From Streptomyces sp. TSRI0107 (GTDB taxonomy: Bacteria > Actinomycetota > Actinomycetes > Streptomycetales > Streptomycetaceae): DNA of 64,000 bases. Positions within the stretch are counted from its first letter, which is position 1. The number at the start of each line of letters is the position of its first letter. Below, piece after piece: positions 8,761 to 17,456 of this stretch. Below the pieces are notes generated by a model. It saw only the letters and a list, made by a program, of their open reading frames with translations, searched no databases and had not been told where the DNA came from. The position numbers were made by a program, and so were the translations under genes. The stretch lies in NCBI RefSeq assembly GCF_001905845.1, contig NZ_LIVZ01000001.1:62001-126000 (forward strand). Direction: 5' to 3'.

Positions 8761-9764
8761 CACAGTGCCGTTCGCCGTGCCGTGCTGCCCCGGACCGTCA
8801 GGGCCGGAGGCAGCAGCGTCGTCGCCGGTACCGGGTCGCCGGCCGGTTCGCGCAGCAGGAGTTCCACCGCGCGGCCGGCGATCTCGGCGGCGGGCAGGGT
8901 GACCGACGTCAGGGGGACGCGGGTGGACTCCGCGAGGCCGGGCGGGCAGATGGCGGTGACCGAGAGGTCCCCGGGGACGCGCAGGCCCAGCCGCCCGAAG
9001 GCGTCCAGGAGCGGGTTCAGGGCGGCCTCGTTGTGGACCACCAGCCCCGTCAGCGCCGGGTGTTCGCGCAGCAGGCGCTCGGCCAGCCGGAGGGCCGCCG
9101 CGGGCGTCGGCTCGCAGGGGTGGACGGCGGAGACGAGGCCGTGGCGGTCGGCTGCGGCGGTGAAGCCCTGGACCACGCGCTGGGCGAACGCGGTCCGGCG
9201 GACGTAGACCTCGGGCGGGGAGCCCACCAGGGCCACCACCCGGTGGCCCAGCTCCGCCAGGTGGTCCACGCAGGTCTCGGCCGCCGCCCTGAAGTCGAGG
9301 TCGACGCAGGTGAGTCCGGCGTGGTCCGCCGGGAGGCCGATCAGCACGGCCGGCCGGTCCAGGGTCCGCAGCAGCGGCAGCCGGGGGTCGTGCAGCTGTA
9401 CGTCCATCAGGATCAGCCCGTCGACCAGGGCCGTGTCGGCCACCCGGCGCAGGCCGTCCGCGCCCTCGTCCTGGGTGACGACGAGGACGTCGCGGCCGTA
9501 CGCCCGTGCCGTGGTCACCACCGCCACCGCGAACTGCATGGCCACCGGCACGTGGACGCCCGCCCGCAGCGGGAGGACCAGGGCGATGACGTTCGGCTCG
9601 CCGCCGGCCAGGGCGCGGGCGTGCGGGCGGTAGCCGAGGGCGCGGATGGAGTCGTGCACGCGACGCCGGGTCTCCTCGGAGATCGGGCGCTTGCCGCTGA
9701 GGGCGTACGACACGGTGCTGGGGGAGACGCCGGCGTGCCGGGCCACGTCCGTGATCTTCACCAT
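8760..9764 (-). CDS. LacI-family transcriptional regulator
   Basis: A 334-residue repressor: N-terminal helix-turn-helix (ITDVARHAGVSPSTVSYALSG, residues 4-24) and hinge helix, then a periplasmic-binding-protein-like ligand domain with the LacI landmarks NEAALNPLLDAFGRLGLRVPGDLS. Such proteins usually sense a sugar or its phosphate. It reads away from the upstream MFS gene (same strand, 87 nt gap), and a perfect LacI-type palindrome lies 22 nt before its start, so autoregulation is likely. The effector cannot be told from sequence. Confidence 0.93.
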   Translation of the reverse strand: MVKITDVARHAGVSPSTVSYALSGKRPISEETRRRVHDSIRALGYRPHARALAGGEPNVIALVLPLRAGVHVPVAMQFAVAVVTTARAYGRDVLVVTQDEGADGLRRVADTALVDGLILMDVQLHDPRLPLLRTLDRPAVLIGLPADHAGLTCVDLDFRAAAETCVDHLAELGHRVVALVGSPPEVYVRRTAFAQRVVQGFTAAADRHGLVSAVHPCEPTPAAALRLAERLLREHPALTGLVVHNEAALNPLLDAFGRLGLRVPGDLSVTAICPPGLAESTRVPLTSVTLPAAEIAGRAVELLLREPAGDPVPATTLLPPALTVRGSTARRTAL

Positions 9765-9786
9765 CAGGCGGGCTCCACCGCTCGTT

Positions 9787-9802
9787 GTCGAAGCGCTTCG
9801 AC
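9787..9802. promoter_or_regulatory. LacI-type operator
   Basis: GTCGAAGCGCTTCGAC is a perfect 16-bp palindrome with the central CG pair and AAGCGCTT core typical of LacI/GalR operators. It lies 22 bp upstream of the lacI-family start codon, between that gene and the MFS gene. Confidence 0.8.
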
Positions 9803-9851
9803 GAGCGACGGTAAAGGCGGATCAGCGGACCGGTCAATGGGTCGGAAGGAC

Positions 9852-11066
9852 TCAGTGGAGCGGTTCGACGGAGTGGACGAGCCTCCCTTCGCGCCGGCCG
9901 AGCGCGAGCGGCGCGAGAGCGGTCAGCAGGGCCGTGCCCGCCGCCGCGACCGGCACCGCGTAGCCCGCCGTCACCGACAGGTGCTCCACCGACCAGCCGC
10001 CCAGCGCGCTGCCGCCCGCGATCCCGCCCAGCAGGCCGGTCACCGCCAGCGTCATGCCCTCGTTGAGGCGTCCCTCGGGCGTGCGCTCCTGCACCAGGGC
10101 CATGCCGGTCACCATCGTCGGCGCGGTCGCCATCCCCGCGACCAGCAGCGCGCCCGCGAGCACCGGCAGGGAGCCGGTGAGCGTGGCGGCGAGCAGCGGC
10201 AGGGTCAGCGCCCCGGTCATGGCGGCGATGCACCACACGTACCGGACGTCGGCCCGCCCGCGCGGCCGGAACCGGCCGTACACCAGCCCGGCCGCGCAGG
10301 ACCCGGCCGCCTGGAGGCCCAGGACCACGCCGACCGCCGTCCGCATGCCGTGGGCGTCCGCGAACGCGATCGTGACGACCTCCAGCGCGCCGAAGACCAT
10401 GCCCATGGCGAGGCAGACCACGAGCAGCGGCGGAATGCCGGGCGCGCGCAGCGGCGACCTCCCGCGCACGGCGGGCCGCGCGGGCGGCTCGGTGGACCGC
10501 TGCGCGGCGAACAGCAGGACGCCGGACAGCAGCAGGACGACGCCGACGAGCGTGCCCGCCTCGGGGAAGAAGGTCCCGCACAGGAAGGCCGCGAGCACCG
10601 GGCCCAGCATGAAACAAAGCTCGTCGGCCGCCTGCTCGAAGGCGTTCGCGGTGTGCAGCGCGGCCGCGTCGCCCTTCAGCAGGTGGGCCCAGCGGGCGCG
10701 GGACATGCCGCCGGTGTTGGGGGTGGTCGCGGTCGCGGCGTAGGCGGCGAACAGGGTCCAGTCGGGGGTGTCCCGGCGGACGCAGAGGATCAGGGCGATG
10801 CTGCCCAGGGAGGCGACGAGGGTGGCCGGTACGGCGATCCGGGCCTGGCCGTACCGGTCCACGAGCCGGGCGGTCCAGGGCGCGACCAGCGCGGTCGCGG
10901 CGAGGCCCGTCGCGGTGACGGCGCCGGCGAGGGCGTAGGAGTCCCGCGCCCCGGCGATCATCACGACCGCGCTCACGCTGAACATGCCCATCGGCAGGCG
11001 GGCTATCAGGTTTCCGGCGGTGAAGGCCTTGGCGCCCGGGTGGGCGAAGAGCTGTCGGTACGGCAT
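9852..11066 (-). CDS. MFS transporter
   Basis: A 404-residue, 12-helix membrane protein. The loop TARLVDRYGQARIAVPAT between helices 2 and 3 resembles MFS motif A; the second half repeats the fold. The AraJ/NarK-like small-exporter subfamily looks closest, but the substrate is unknown. It is divergent from the LysR gene (83 bp shared promoter region) and lies upstream of the LacI gene on the same strand, so it could be controlled by LysR, LacI or both. Confidence 0.88.
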   Translation of the reverse strand: MPYRQLFAHPGAKAFTAGNLIARLPMGMFSVSAVVMIAGARDSYALAGAVTATGLAATALVAPWTARLVDRYGQARIAVPATLVASLGSIALILCVRRDTPDWTLFAAYAATATTPNTGGMSRARWAHLLKGDAAALHTANAFEQAADELCFMLGPVLAAFLCGTFFPEAGTLVGVVLLLSGVLLFAAQRSTEPPARPAVRGRSPLRAPGIPPLLVVCLAMGMVFGALEVVTIAFADAHGMRTAVGVVLGLQAAGSCAAGLVYGRFRPRGRADVRYVWCIAAMTGALTLPLLAATLTGSLPVLAGALLVAGMATAPTMVTGMALVQERTPEGRLNEGMTLAVTGLLGGIAGGSALGGWSVEHLSVTAGYAVPVAAAGTALLTALAPLALGRREGRLVHSVEPLH

Positions 11067-11092
11067 GCGTCCACCGTCGCCCGGAAGTGATC

Positions 11093-11111
11093 AACGGGTC
11101 CAACACCCGTT
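11093..11111. promoter_or_regulatory. Inverted repeat in the MFS/LysR divergent promoter
   Basis: AACGGGT-CCAAC-ACCCGTT: 7-bp arms, 5-bp spacer, midway between the two divergent start codons. This is the place and form expected for a LysR-type operator. Assignment is by position only. Confidence 0.5.
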
Positions 11112-11149
11112 CGGCGCGGATTCACGCGCCTGTGTTGTAAGTTGCCCGG

Positions 11150-12118
11150 ATGCCCGCCCCGCACATCGACCCCCGGCTCCTGCGCGCCTTCGTGACCGTC
11201 GCCGAGGAGCTGCACTTCACCCGGGCCGCGGCCCGGCTCTACGTCGCCCAGCAGGCGCTCAGCCGGGACGTACGGCGGCTGGAGCGGGAGCTGGGCGCCG
11301 AACTGTTCGTGCGGACCACGCGGCAGGTGACGCTGACCGGCGACGGCGAGCGGCTGCTTCCCCACGCGCGCCGGGCGCTCCAGGCGCAGGACGACCTGCT
11401 CGCCGCCTTCGGACAGGCCCGGCCGCTCCTCGTCGACCTCAACTTCCCCGGCTTCGGCACCGCGCACCGGGTGCTGCGCCGGGCCCGCGAACTCGCCCCC
11501 GGACTGGAGCTGATGGCCCGCTACGAGAGCGGGCTGACCGGTGCGGCGGAGCAGCTGGCCGGGGGGCGGCTGGACGCGTCGTTCGGACGGTACGCGGGGC
11601 TCGGCCCGGCGCTGCGCGGCCGGCTGGCGCACCAGCCGGTGCGGTTCGAGCCGATGGTGATCGCGCTGCCCGAGGGGCACCCGCTGGCCCGGCTGGAGGC
11701 CGTGCCGCTGGCCGCGCTCGCGGGCGAGCGGGTGTACGCGGGGGCCGGGAACCCGCGCACGCGGGAGTGGACCGACCTCGCGAGCCGCCTGTTCGAGGGG
11801 CGGGGGATCGAGGTGGCGCCGCCCGTTCCGCTGGCCGTCGGTGACGAGGAGTTCGAGCGGATCATGGCGAAGACCGGGTATCCGGTGCTCGCCGTGGTGG
11901 ACTTCCCGGGGATGCGCGACCGGGTGATGCGGCCCTTGGTCGACCCCGTTCCTCTGTCCCCGGTGTCGTTGGTGTGGCGCAAAGGGCTGGTTCATCCGGG
12001 TCTGGACGCGTTGCGGCGGGCCGCGGCGGAGGTGGCGGCCGAGGAGGGGTGGCTCCACCGGCCCGCCGGGGGGTGGATTCCGGCCATGGACATCTCGCTC
12101 ATGAACCTCCACAACTGA
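11150..12118 (+). CDS. LysR-family transcriptional regulator
   Basis: 322 residues. The winged helix-turn-helix lies at residues 7-65 (RLLRAFVTVAEELHFTRAAA...QQALSRDVRRLERELGAELF). The effector domain follows, with the usual RPLLVDLNF start and the PHARRALQAQ linker helix. The TTR motif at the end of the wing (FVRTTRQVTLT) is typical of the family. Divergent from the MFS transporter, it most likely controls that gene and itself through the inverted repeat at 11093-11111. Confidence 0.93.
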   Translation: MPAPHIDPRLLRAFVTVAEELHFTRAAARLYVAQQALSRDVRRLERELGAELFVRTTRQVTLTGDGERLLPHARRALQAQDDLLAAFGQARPLLVDLNFPGFGTAHRVLRRARELAPGLELMARYESGLTGAAEQLAGGRLDASFGRYAGLGPALRGRLAHQPVRFEPMVIALPEGHPLARLEAVPLAALAGERVYAGAGNPRTREWTDLASRLFEGRGIEVAPPVPLAVGDEEFERIMAKTGYPVLAVVDFPGMRDRVMRPLVDPVPLSPVSLVWRKGLVHPGLDALRRAAAEVAAEEGWLHRPAGGWIPAMDISLMNLHN

Positions 12119-12388
12119 CAATGCGTATACAGAAATCCGGTAGGCATATGCTCGGATCGGCCGCGCGAGCTCAGGCCAGCCGCCCTTCGCTTCAGATGTG
12201 ACCTGTTCCGCCCGACTTTGTGTGGAGACTTTGCGAAGGGCGCTGGTAACTTGAGAGCGCCGCGGTGACCCGCGAGGTCCGGGGGGATTCAGGGTTTGCG
12301 GTCGCTGCTGCGGCAACCGACAGCAAACTCTCGTACGTCTGTACGTCTGCCTGCGCGAGCAACATGGAGTGCGGAGGGAGGCACAGTC

Positions 12389-14728
12389 GTGACCCAGGCA
12401 GGGCAGGGGGGACGCGATCGGGGCGGCGACGAGGTGCCCCTTTCGCCGGACGAGACCATGCAGTTGAAGGTCCCGGCGCCGCAGCAGCGAGCGGCCGCCG
12501 ACGAGACCATGCAACTGCGCGTACCCGAGGGTGGCATACCCGAGGGCGGCATACCCAAGGGCGGCAAAGCTGATGACTCCGGCACAGCCGACGGATCCGG
12601 CACAGCCGACGGATCCGGCAAAGCCGACGGAGCCGGTTCCGGTGAGTCCGAGACCTCCGGTACGCCCTCCCGGCGCCGCCGCAAAGCCGCCCGCCCCTCT
12701 CCCGCCGCCCGCCTCGCCGCCGGCCTGACCGCGGCGCTCGGCCCCCGCCTGGCCCCCGTGCTCGGCCCCGTCGCCGCCTTCCTCGGCCCCTGCCTCCGCC
12801 GGATGCGCCCGCAGTACCCCCGGCCCGGCCGCACCGGCTGGCGGCGCTGGATCCCGTCCTGGAGGCAGAGCCTCGGCGGCTTCCTCGCCACCCTCGGCCT
12901 CAGCAGCCTCCTCCTGGTCGTCGCCTACGCGGCCACCGACATCCCCGAGGACCTCAACACCTACGCCACCCAGCAGGACAACGTGTACTTCTGGGCCGAC
13001 GGCACCCCCATGGCCCGTACCGGCTGGGTGCTGCGGCAGTCGATGTCGCTGGACGACATCCCCGAGGACGTCCGCTGGGCGGTCCTCGCCGCCGAGAACG
13101 AGAGCTTCTACAGCGACCCCGGAATCTCCTTCAAGGGCATCACCCGCGCCGTGTTCCGCACCCTCGGCCAGGGCGACACCCAGGGCGGCTCGACCATCAC
13201 CCAGCAGTACGTCAAGAACGTCTACCTCAGCCAGGACCAGACCGTCAGCCGCAAGTTCACCGAGGCGATGATGGCTCTCAAGCTCGACAACCGGATGAGC
13301 AAGGACGAGATCCTCGAGGGCTACCTCAACACCAGCTGGTTCGGCCGCGGCACCTACGGCATCCAGCGCGCCGCCCAGGCCTACTACGGCAAGGACGTCA
13401 GCGAGCTGAACGTCAGCGAGGCCGCCTTCCTCGCCTCCCTGCTCAAGGGCGCCGGCCTCTACGACCCCACGCTCAGCCAGGCCAACCACGAGCGGGCCGT
13501 GGAACGCTGGTCGTGGATCCTCGACCGGATGGTCGCGATCGGCAAGCTGTCGCCGCAGGAACGCGCCAAGTACACGAAGTTCCCGGAGCCGCTGGAGAGC
13601 AACCCGCTGTACGACACCGGTGAGCAGAGCGACTACCTGGTCGAACTCGCCGCCCAGTACGCCAAGAAGACCGCGCACATCTCCGACCCGGAGTTCGACC
13701 GCGGCGGCTACCAGATCTACACGACCTTCGAGAAGGGCCGCGAGGACCAGCTCACCGAAGCCGTGACCAAGGCCCGCAAGCAGGCGAAGAAGGACAACCC
13801 GAAGGAGGCCAGGACCGCCCATTACGGCGCCGCCTCCATCGCCGCCGACGGCCGGATCCTCGCCGTCTACGGCGGCCCCGACCACCGCAAACAGGGCTAC
13901 AACGAGTCCAACGCGACCACCGTCCCCGCCGGATCGGCGTTCATGCCGTTCGTCTACGCCGCCGGACTGGAACACGGCGTCCGCAAGAGCCGCGACGGCG
14001 AACCCACCCCGGTGACCGGGGAGACCCTCTACAACGGCGACGACGAAGTGCCCGTCACCACACCCGAGGGCCCCTACTGGGACCGCAGCGGCCGCAAGGT
14101 CGCCGCACGCAACGACGGCGGCAAGTCCTACGGGCAGATCTCCCTGCACCAGGCGCTCGCGCTGTCCGTCAACACCCCGTTCATGCAGCTCGGCATGGAC
14201 ACCGGGCTGGAGAAGGTGCGCTCCACCGCCGAGGCCTCCGGGCTGCTGCCCTCCAGCATCGGCGCCCAGGTGCCCACCCTGTCCACCGGCAGCTCCACCC
14301 CCAGCGCCATCCGGATGGCCAGCGGCTACGCCACCTTCGCCGCCGACGGCAGGCACACCGAGCCGTACTCGGTGCGGAAGATCACCCACAACGGCCGCAC
14401 GGTCGCCCTCGACAAGCCGGCCACCCGCCGCGCAATGGGCGCCGACACCGCCCGCGAGGTCCAGTCCGCGCTCGTCGACGCCTTCCGCGCCGCCCACCCG
14501 GAGGCCGCGTCCGCCTCCACCGCGGTCGCCGGGAAGGCCGGCACGACCGAGAACGACAAGGCCGCCTGGTACGTCGGCACCGCCGAGAAGGTGTCCACCG
14601 CGGTCGTCGTCTACCGCATGGACCTCGGCAAGAGCCTGGAACCCCTGCCGCTGGAAGGTCTGGCCGGGACGGCCGCCGACAGCGTCCCGTACGGCATCTG
14701 GTCCAGTGCCGTGAGACCGCTCGGCTGA
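12389..14728 (+). CDS. Class A penicillin-binding protein with altered transpeptidase motifs
   Basis: A 779-residue bifunctional-type PBP. Order: disordered, Thr/Gly-rich cytoplasmic N-terminus with two DETMQL motifs, TM anchor (SLGGFLATLGLSSLLLVVAY), GT51 glycosyltransferase and a transpeptidase-like domain. The GT51 active site is intact: E236 in AAENESFYSD and GGSTITQQYVKN. The transpeptidase is not canonical: SxxK reads SAFM (S516, Met519 instead of Lys), SxN is SVN (593-595), and KTG reads KAG (716-718). The missing general-base Lys suggests weak or no transpeptidation or beta-lactam acylation. GTG 12389 follows GGAGGGAG. The next two genes, also exported and wall-related, follow on the same strand. 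Confidence 0.93.
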   Translation: MTQAGQGGRDRGGDEVPLSPDETMQLKVPAPQQRAAADETMQLRVPEGGIPEGGIPKGGKADDSGTADGSGTADGSGKADGAGSGESETSGTPSRRRRKAARPSPAARLAAGLTAALGPRLAPVLGPVAAFLGPCLRRMRPQYPRPGRTGWRRWIPSWRQSLGGFLATLGLSSLLLVVAYAATDIPEDLNTYATQQDNVYFWADGTPMARTGWVLRQSMSLDDIPEDVRWAVLAAENESFYSDPGISFKGITRAVFRTLGQGDTQGGSTITQQYVKNVYLSQDQTVSRKFTEAMMALKLDNRMSKDEILEGYLNTSWFGRGTYGIQRAAQAYYGKDVSELNVSEAAFLASLLKGAGLYDPTLSQANHERAVERWSWILDRMVAIGKLSPQERAKYTKFPEPLESNPLYDTGEQSDYLVELAAQYAKKTAHISDPEFDRGGYQIYTTFEKGREDQLTEAVTKARKQAKKDNPKEARTAHYGAASIAADGRILAVYGGPDHRKQGYNESNATTVPAGSAFMPFVYAAGLEHGVRKSRDGEPTPVTGETLYNGDDEVPVTTPEGPYWDRSGRKVAARNDGGKSYGQISLHQALALSVNTPFMQLGMDTGLEKVRSTAEASGLLPSSIGAQVPTLSTGSSTPSAIRMASGYATFAADGRHTEPYSVRKITHNGRTVALDKPATRRAMGADTAREVQSALVDAFRAAHPEAASASTAVAGKAGTTENDKAAWYVGTAEKVSTAVVVYRMDLGKSLEPLPLEGLAGTAADSVPYGIWSSAVRPLG

Positions 14729-14786
14729 GCCCCCGGCGCGACCACCGGCACCGCCCAGCCCCTGTCCCCGAGAGATCGAGCCGCAG

Positions 14787-16079
14787 ATGAAACAACCGTC
14801 GGGCCGCCGCCGCAAGGCCCGTGCACGCCGCCGCCCCGCCGCCGCCCGACCGGGGTTCCTCACCCTGGCGGCGTGCCTCGTCGTCGCCTCCCTCGTCGCC
14901 GGCTACCTGGTGCTCTCCCGCACCGACGACACCGCCCCGACCGCGTCCGCCCAGGACGGCCCGAAGTCGTCGCAGCCGACCGCGCGGGCGAGCGAGGAAC
15001 CGGAGTGGGACGGCAAGACGAAGGTGCTCGGCGACGGCTCGACCTCCTACACCGGCCCGCAGAAGAACCAGTTGAAGCCGGAGCCGCTCAAGCCCGGCCA
15101 GAAACCGCCGCAGTTCGTGGTCTTCTCCTGGGACGGCGCCCTCCAGGGCGACGACGGCCTCTTCTCCCACTACCGGGAGATGGGCCGGCAGTACGACGCC
15201 CACATGACGTACTTCCTCACCGGCATCTACCTGCTGCCCAAGAGCAAGAAGGACCTCTACTCCCCGCCCCAGCACCCCAAGGGCACCGCGGCGATCAGCT
15301 TCCCCACCGACGAACACATCCGCACCACCCTGGAGCAGCTCGGCGGCGCCTGGAAGGACGGCAACGAGATCGGCACCCACTTCAACGGCCATTTCTGCGG
15401 CGCCAAGGGCGGCGGCGACTGGAGCGTCGAGGAGTGGAAGAGCGAGATCGACCAGTTCTACGAGTTCGTCGAGAAGTGGAAGACGAACACCGGCTACACC
15501 GACCTCGACCCGCTGCCCTTCGACATCAAGAAGGAGGTGGTCGGCGGCCGCGCCCCCTGCCTCGAAGGGCAGGCCAACCTGCTGAAGGCGGCCGAGAGCT
15601 ACGGCTGGCGCTACGACGCAAGCTCCGCCGGCGACTTCCAGATCTGGCCGACGAAGAAGAACGGCATCTGGGACTTCCCGCTTCAGATGCTCCCGTACGA
15701 GGGCGGCAAGTACCAGGGCCTGTCCATGGACTTCAACTTCCTCTACAACCAGTCCGACGGCGAGACCGACGGCGATCCGGCCATGTACCCGCAGTGGCAG
15801 CAGGAGACCTTCGACGCCTACATGGCCGGGTTCAACCGCGTCTACTACGGCAGCCGCGCCCCGCTGTTCATCGGCAACCACTTCGAGCAGTGGAACGGCG
15901 GCATCTACATGAACGCCGTCGACGACATGATCAAGACCGTGTGCACCAAAAAGGACGTCAAGTGCGTGTCCTTCAAGGAACTCGCCGACTGGATGGACGC
16001 CCAGAAGCCGGCCACCCTGGAGCGGCTGCGCACCCTGGATCCGGCGCAGGCACCCGACTGGTCGACGGTCGTCCAGTGA
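14787..16079 (+). CDS. Membrane-anchored polysaccharide deacetylase-like protein
   Basis: 430 residues: a very basic N-terminus, one signal-anchor helix (FLTLAACLVVASLVAGYLVL), a Ser/Thr-rich linker, and a NodB-like catalytic domain facing outwards. VFSWDG stands where carbohydrate esterase 4 has TFDDG (metal Asp), and THFNGH supplies the HxxxH metal ligands. Two Cys-containing loops (HFCGAKG, APCLEG) may form disulfides. A wall-glycan deacetylase acting on GlcNAc or teichoic sugars is likely, matching the PBP 58 nt upstream. The first motif departs from consensus, so activity is not certain. Confidence 0.8.
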   Translation: MKQPSGRRRKARARRRPAAARPGFLTLAACLVVASLVAGYLVLSRTDDTAPTASAQDGPKSSQPTARASEEPEWDGKTKVLGDGSTSYTGPQKNQLKPEPLKPGQKPPQFVVFSWDGALQGDDGLFSHYREMGRQYDAHMTYFLTGIYLLPKSKKDLYSPPQHPKGTAAISFPTDEHIRTTLEQLGGAWKDGNEIGTHFNGHFCGAKGGGDWSVEEWKSEIDQFYEFVEKWKTNTGYTDLDPLPFDIKKEVVGGRAPCLEGQANLLKAAESYGWRYDASSAGDFQIWPTKKNGIWDFPLQMLPYEGGKYQGLSMDFNFLYNQSDGETDGDPAMYPQWQQETFDAYMAGFNRVYYGSRAPLFIGNHFEQWNGGIYMNAVDDMIKTVCTKKDVKCVSFKELADWMDAQKPATLERLRTLDPAQAPDWSTVVQ

Positions 16080-16225
16080 CCCAACCCCGGTCGCCGCGGG
16101 CGGCGGTGACGGTCCGGTAACAGCCGCTCGGTTGGTCCTGCAACCCTCTTCACAGCAGCCACACATGGCATGGGAGGATTCCGCTGCCTCGGCACTCCTC
16201 AGCCGGGGAAAGAGGGGAAAGTTCA

Positions 16226-17395
16226 GTGAAGTCAAGGAAAGTGAGTCGTACGCGGCGTCGCGCGACGATACTCACGGCAGCCGCCGCCTCCGTCGTCGCG
16301 GGCGTCGCACTGCTGCCCAACTGGAGCGCCGGAGCGTCCACCACGACCGAACCAGAGGTGGACGCCAAGACGAAGGCCACGTTCCAGAAACTGGCCGACG
16401 CGGTCTTCACCGACCGCACCAACGCCCTGGTCGACGAGTCGGCGGCCGACCAGCCGCGGACCGACGGCTTCTCCGGCCGGGTCGCGCTCTCCTCCGGTGC
16501 GGCCCGCACCGAGGACAGCGCCCTGGACCAGCTCGGCGACCGCAAGGACCGGCTGGCCCGGCTCGGCGAGAAGTACAGCGCGGCGAACACCTCCGTCACC
16601 CTGGACCGCACCCGGGTGCGCGGTCGTACGGCCGTCGTCGCGGTCACCGAGACCACGACGCTGACGTACGACAAGGTGCGCGGCGACGAGCCGAAGTCGA
16701 CCGGGTTCCAGGCCCACCACGAGTTGACCTTCAGGGCCGACAAGAGCGGCAACTGGCGGCTCACGGGCATCCGGGAGACCGACGACGGCGGCTTCGCGGT
16801 CAACCAGCTCGCCAAGTCGAGGACCGCCGCCACCACCACCGACGACACCATGCCGTCGGCCCCGCGCGCGGCCATCACCCGGCCCGCGCCGTCCAACCCG
16901 AAGAACTTCACCGCCAGCGGCTACGACTACAAGGCGATGGCCGCCTACGCGGAGAAGTACTGGCGCAACTACAACCCGGCCTACCCCGACTTCAACGGGC
17001 AGGGCGCGGGCGGTGACTGCACCAACTTCGTCAGCCAGTCCCTGAAGGCGGGCGGCTGGAAGCACGTGCCGGGCTACGTGTACGACTACACCCGGTGGTT
17101 CGGCAACGCCGACATCCAGTCGCACTCGTTCGTCGGCGTCAACGAGTGGTCCTGGTTCGCGCTGAACTCCAAGCGCGTCACCAGCCTCGCGAACGTCTAC
17201 CAGATGGACGTCGGCGACGTCCTCCAGGTCGACTTCGACAAGGACGGCTCCAAGGACCACACGATGATCGTCACGTACCGCAGCCCCCAGGGCGTGCCGT
17301 ACCTGACGTACCACTCCACCAACACCTACCGCCGCTCGGTGGCGAGCGTCATCGCGTCGTACCCGAACGCGGCGTACTACGCGTACCGCACCTGA
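16226..17395 (+). CDS. Secreted amidase-domain (NlpC/P60-like) protein
   Basis: 389 residues with a signal peptide (KSRKVSRTRRRATILTAAAA...SAGA). A middle domain of about 150 residues resembles an SCP/NTF2-like fold region without a clear family. The C-terminal putative amidase domain (about 230-389) has the catalytic Cys in GGDCTNFVSQSL and His in KDHTMIVTY. It probably cleaves or remodels peptidoglycan outside the cell. GTG start at 16226 after GAGGGGAAA. It is the third exported wall protein in this run. Confidence 0.85.
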   Translation: MKSRKVSRTRRRATILTAAAASVVAGVALLPNWSAGASTTTEPEVDAKTKATFQKLADAVFTDRTNALVDESAADQPRTDGFSGRVALSSGAARTEDSALDQLGDRKDRLARLGEKYSAANTSVTLDRTRVRGRTAVVAVTETTTLTYDKVRGDEPKSTGFQAHHELTFRADKSGNWRLTGIRETDDGGFAVNQLAKSRTAATTTDDTMPSAPRAAITRPAPSNPKNFTASGYDYKAMAAYAEKYWRNYNPAYPDFNGQGAGGDCTNFVSQSLKAGGWKHVPGYVYDYTRWFGNADIQSHSFVGVNEWSWFALNSKRVTSLANVYQMDVGDVLQVDFDKDGSKDHTMIVTYRSPQGVPYLTYHSTNTYRRSVASVIASYPNAAYYAYRT

Positions 17396-17419
17396 CCGGG
17401 GCGGTAGCGAATCCGAGCC

Positions 17420-17450
17420 TGGGGGCTCGCCCTTCTCGGGCGGGCCCCCA
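17420..17450. terminator. Bidirectional terminator between convergent genes
   Basis: TGGGGGC-TCGCCC / GGGCG-GGCCCCCA hairpin with TTCTC loop. It serves the amidase gene on + and the DNRLRE/FG-GAP gene on -. Confidence 0.8.
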
Positions 17451-17456
17451 GCTGCG

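Noticed and set aside
11006-14863. 1285-codon - strand open frame over LysR and the PBP
   Set aside because: Antisense shadow of two well-defined genes.
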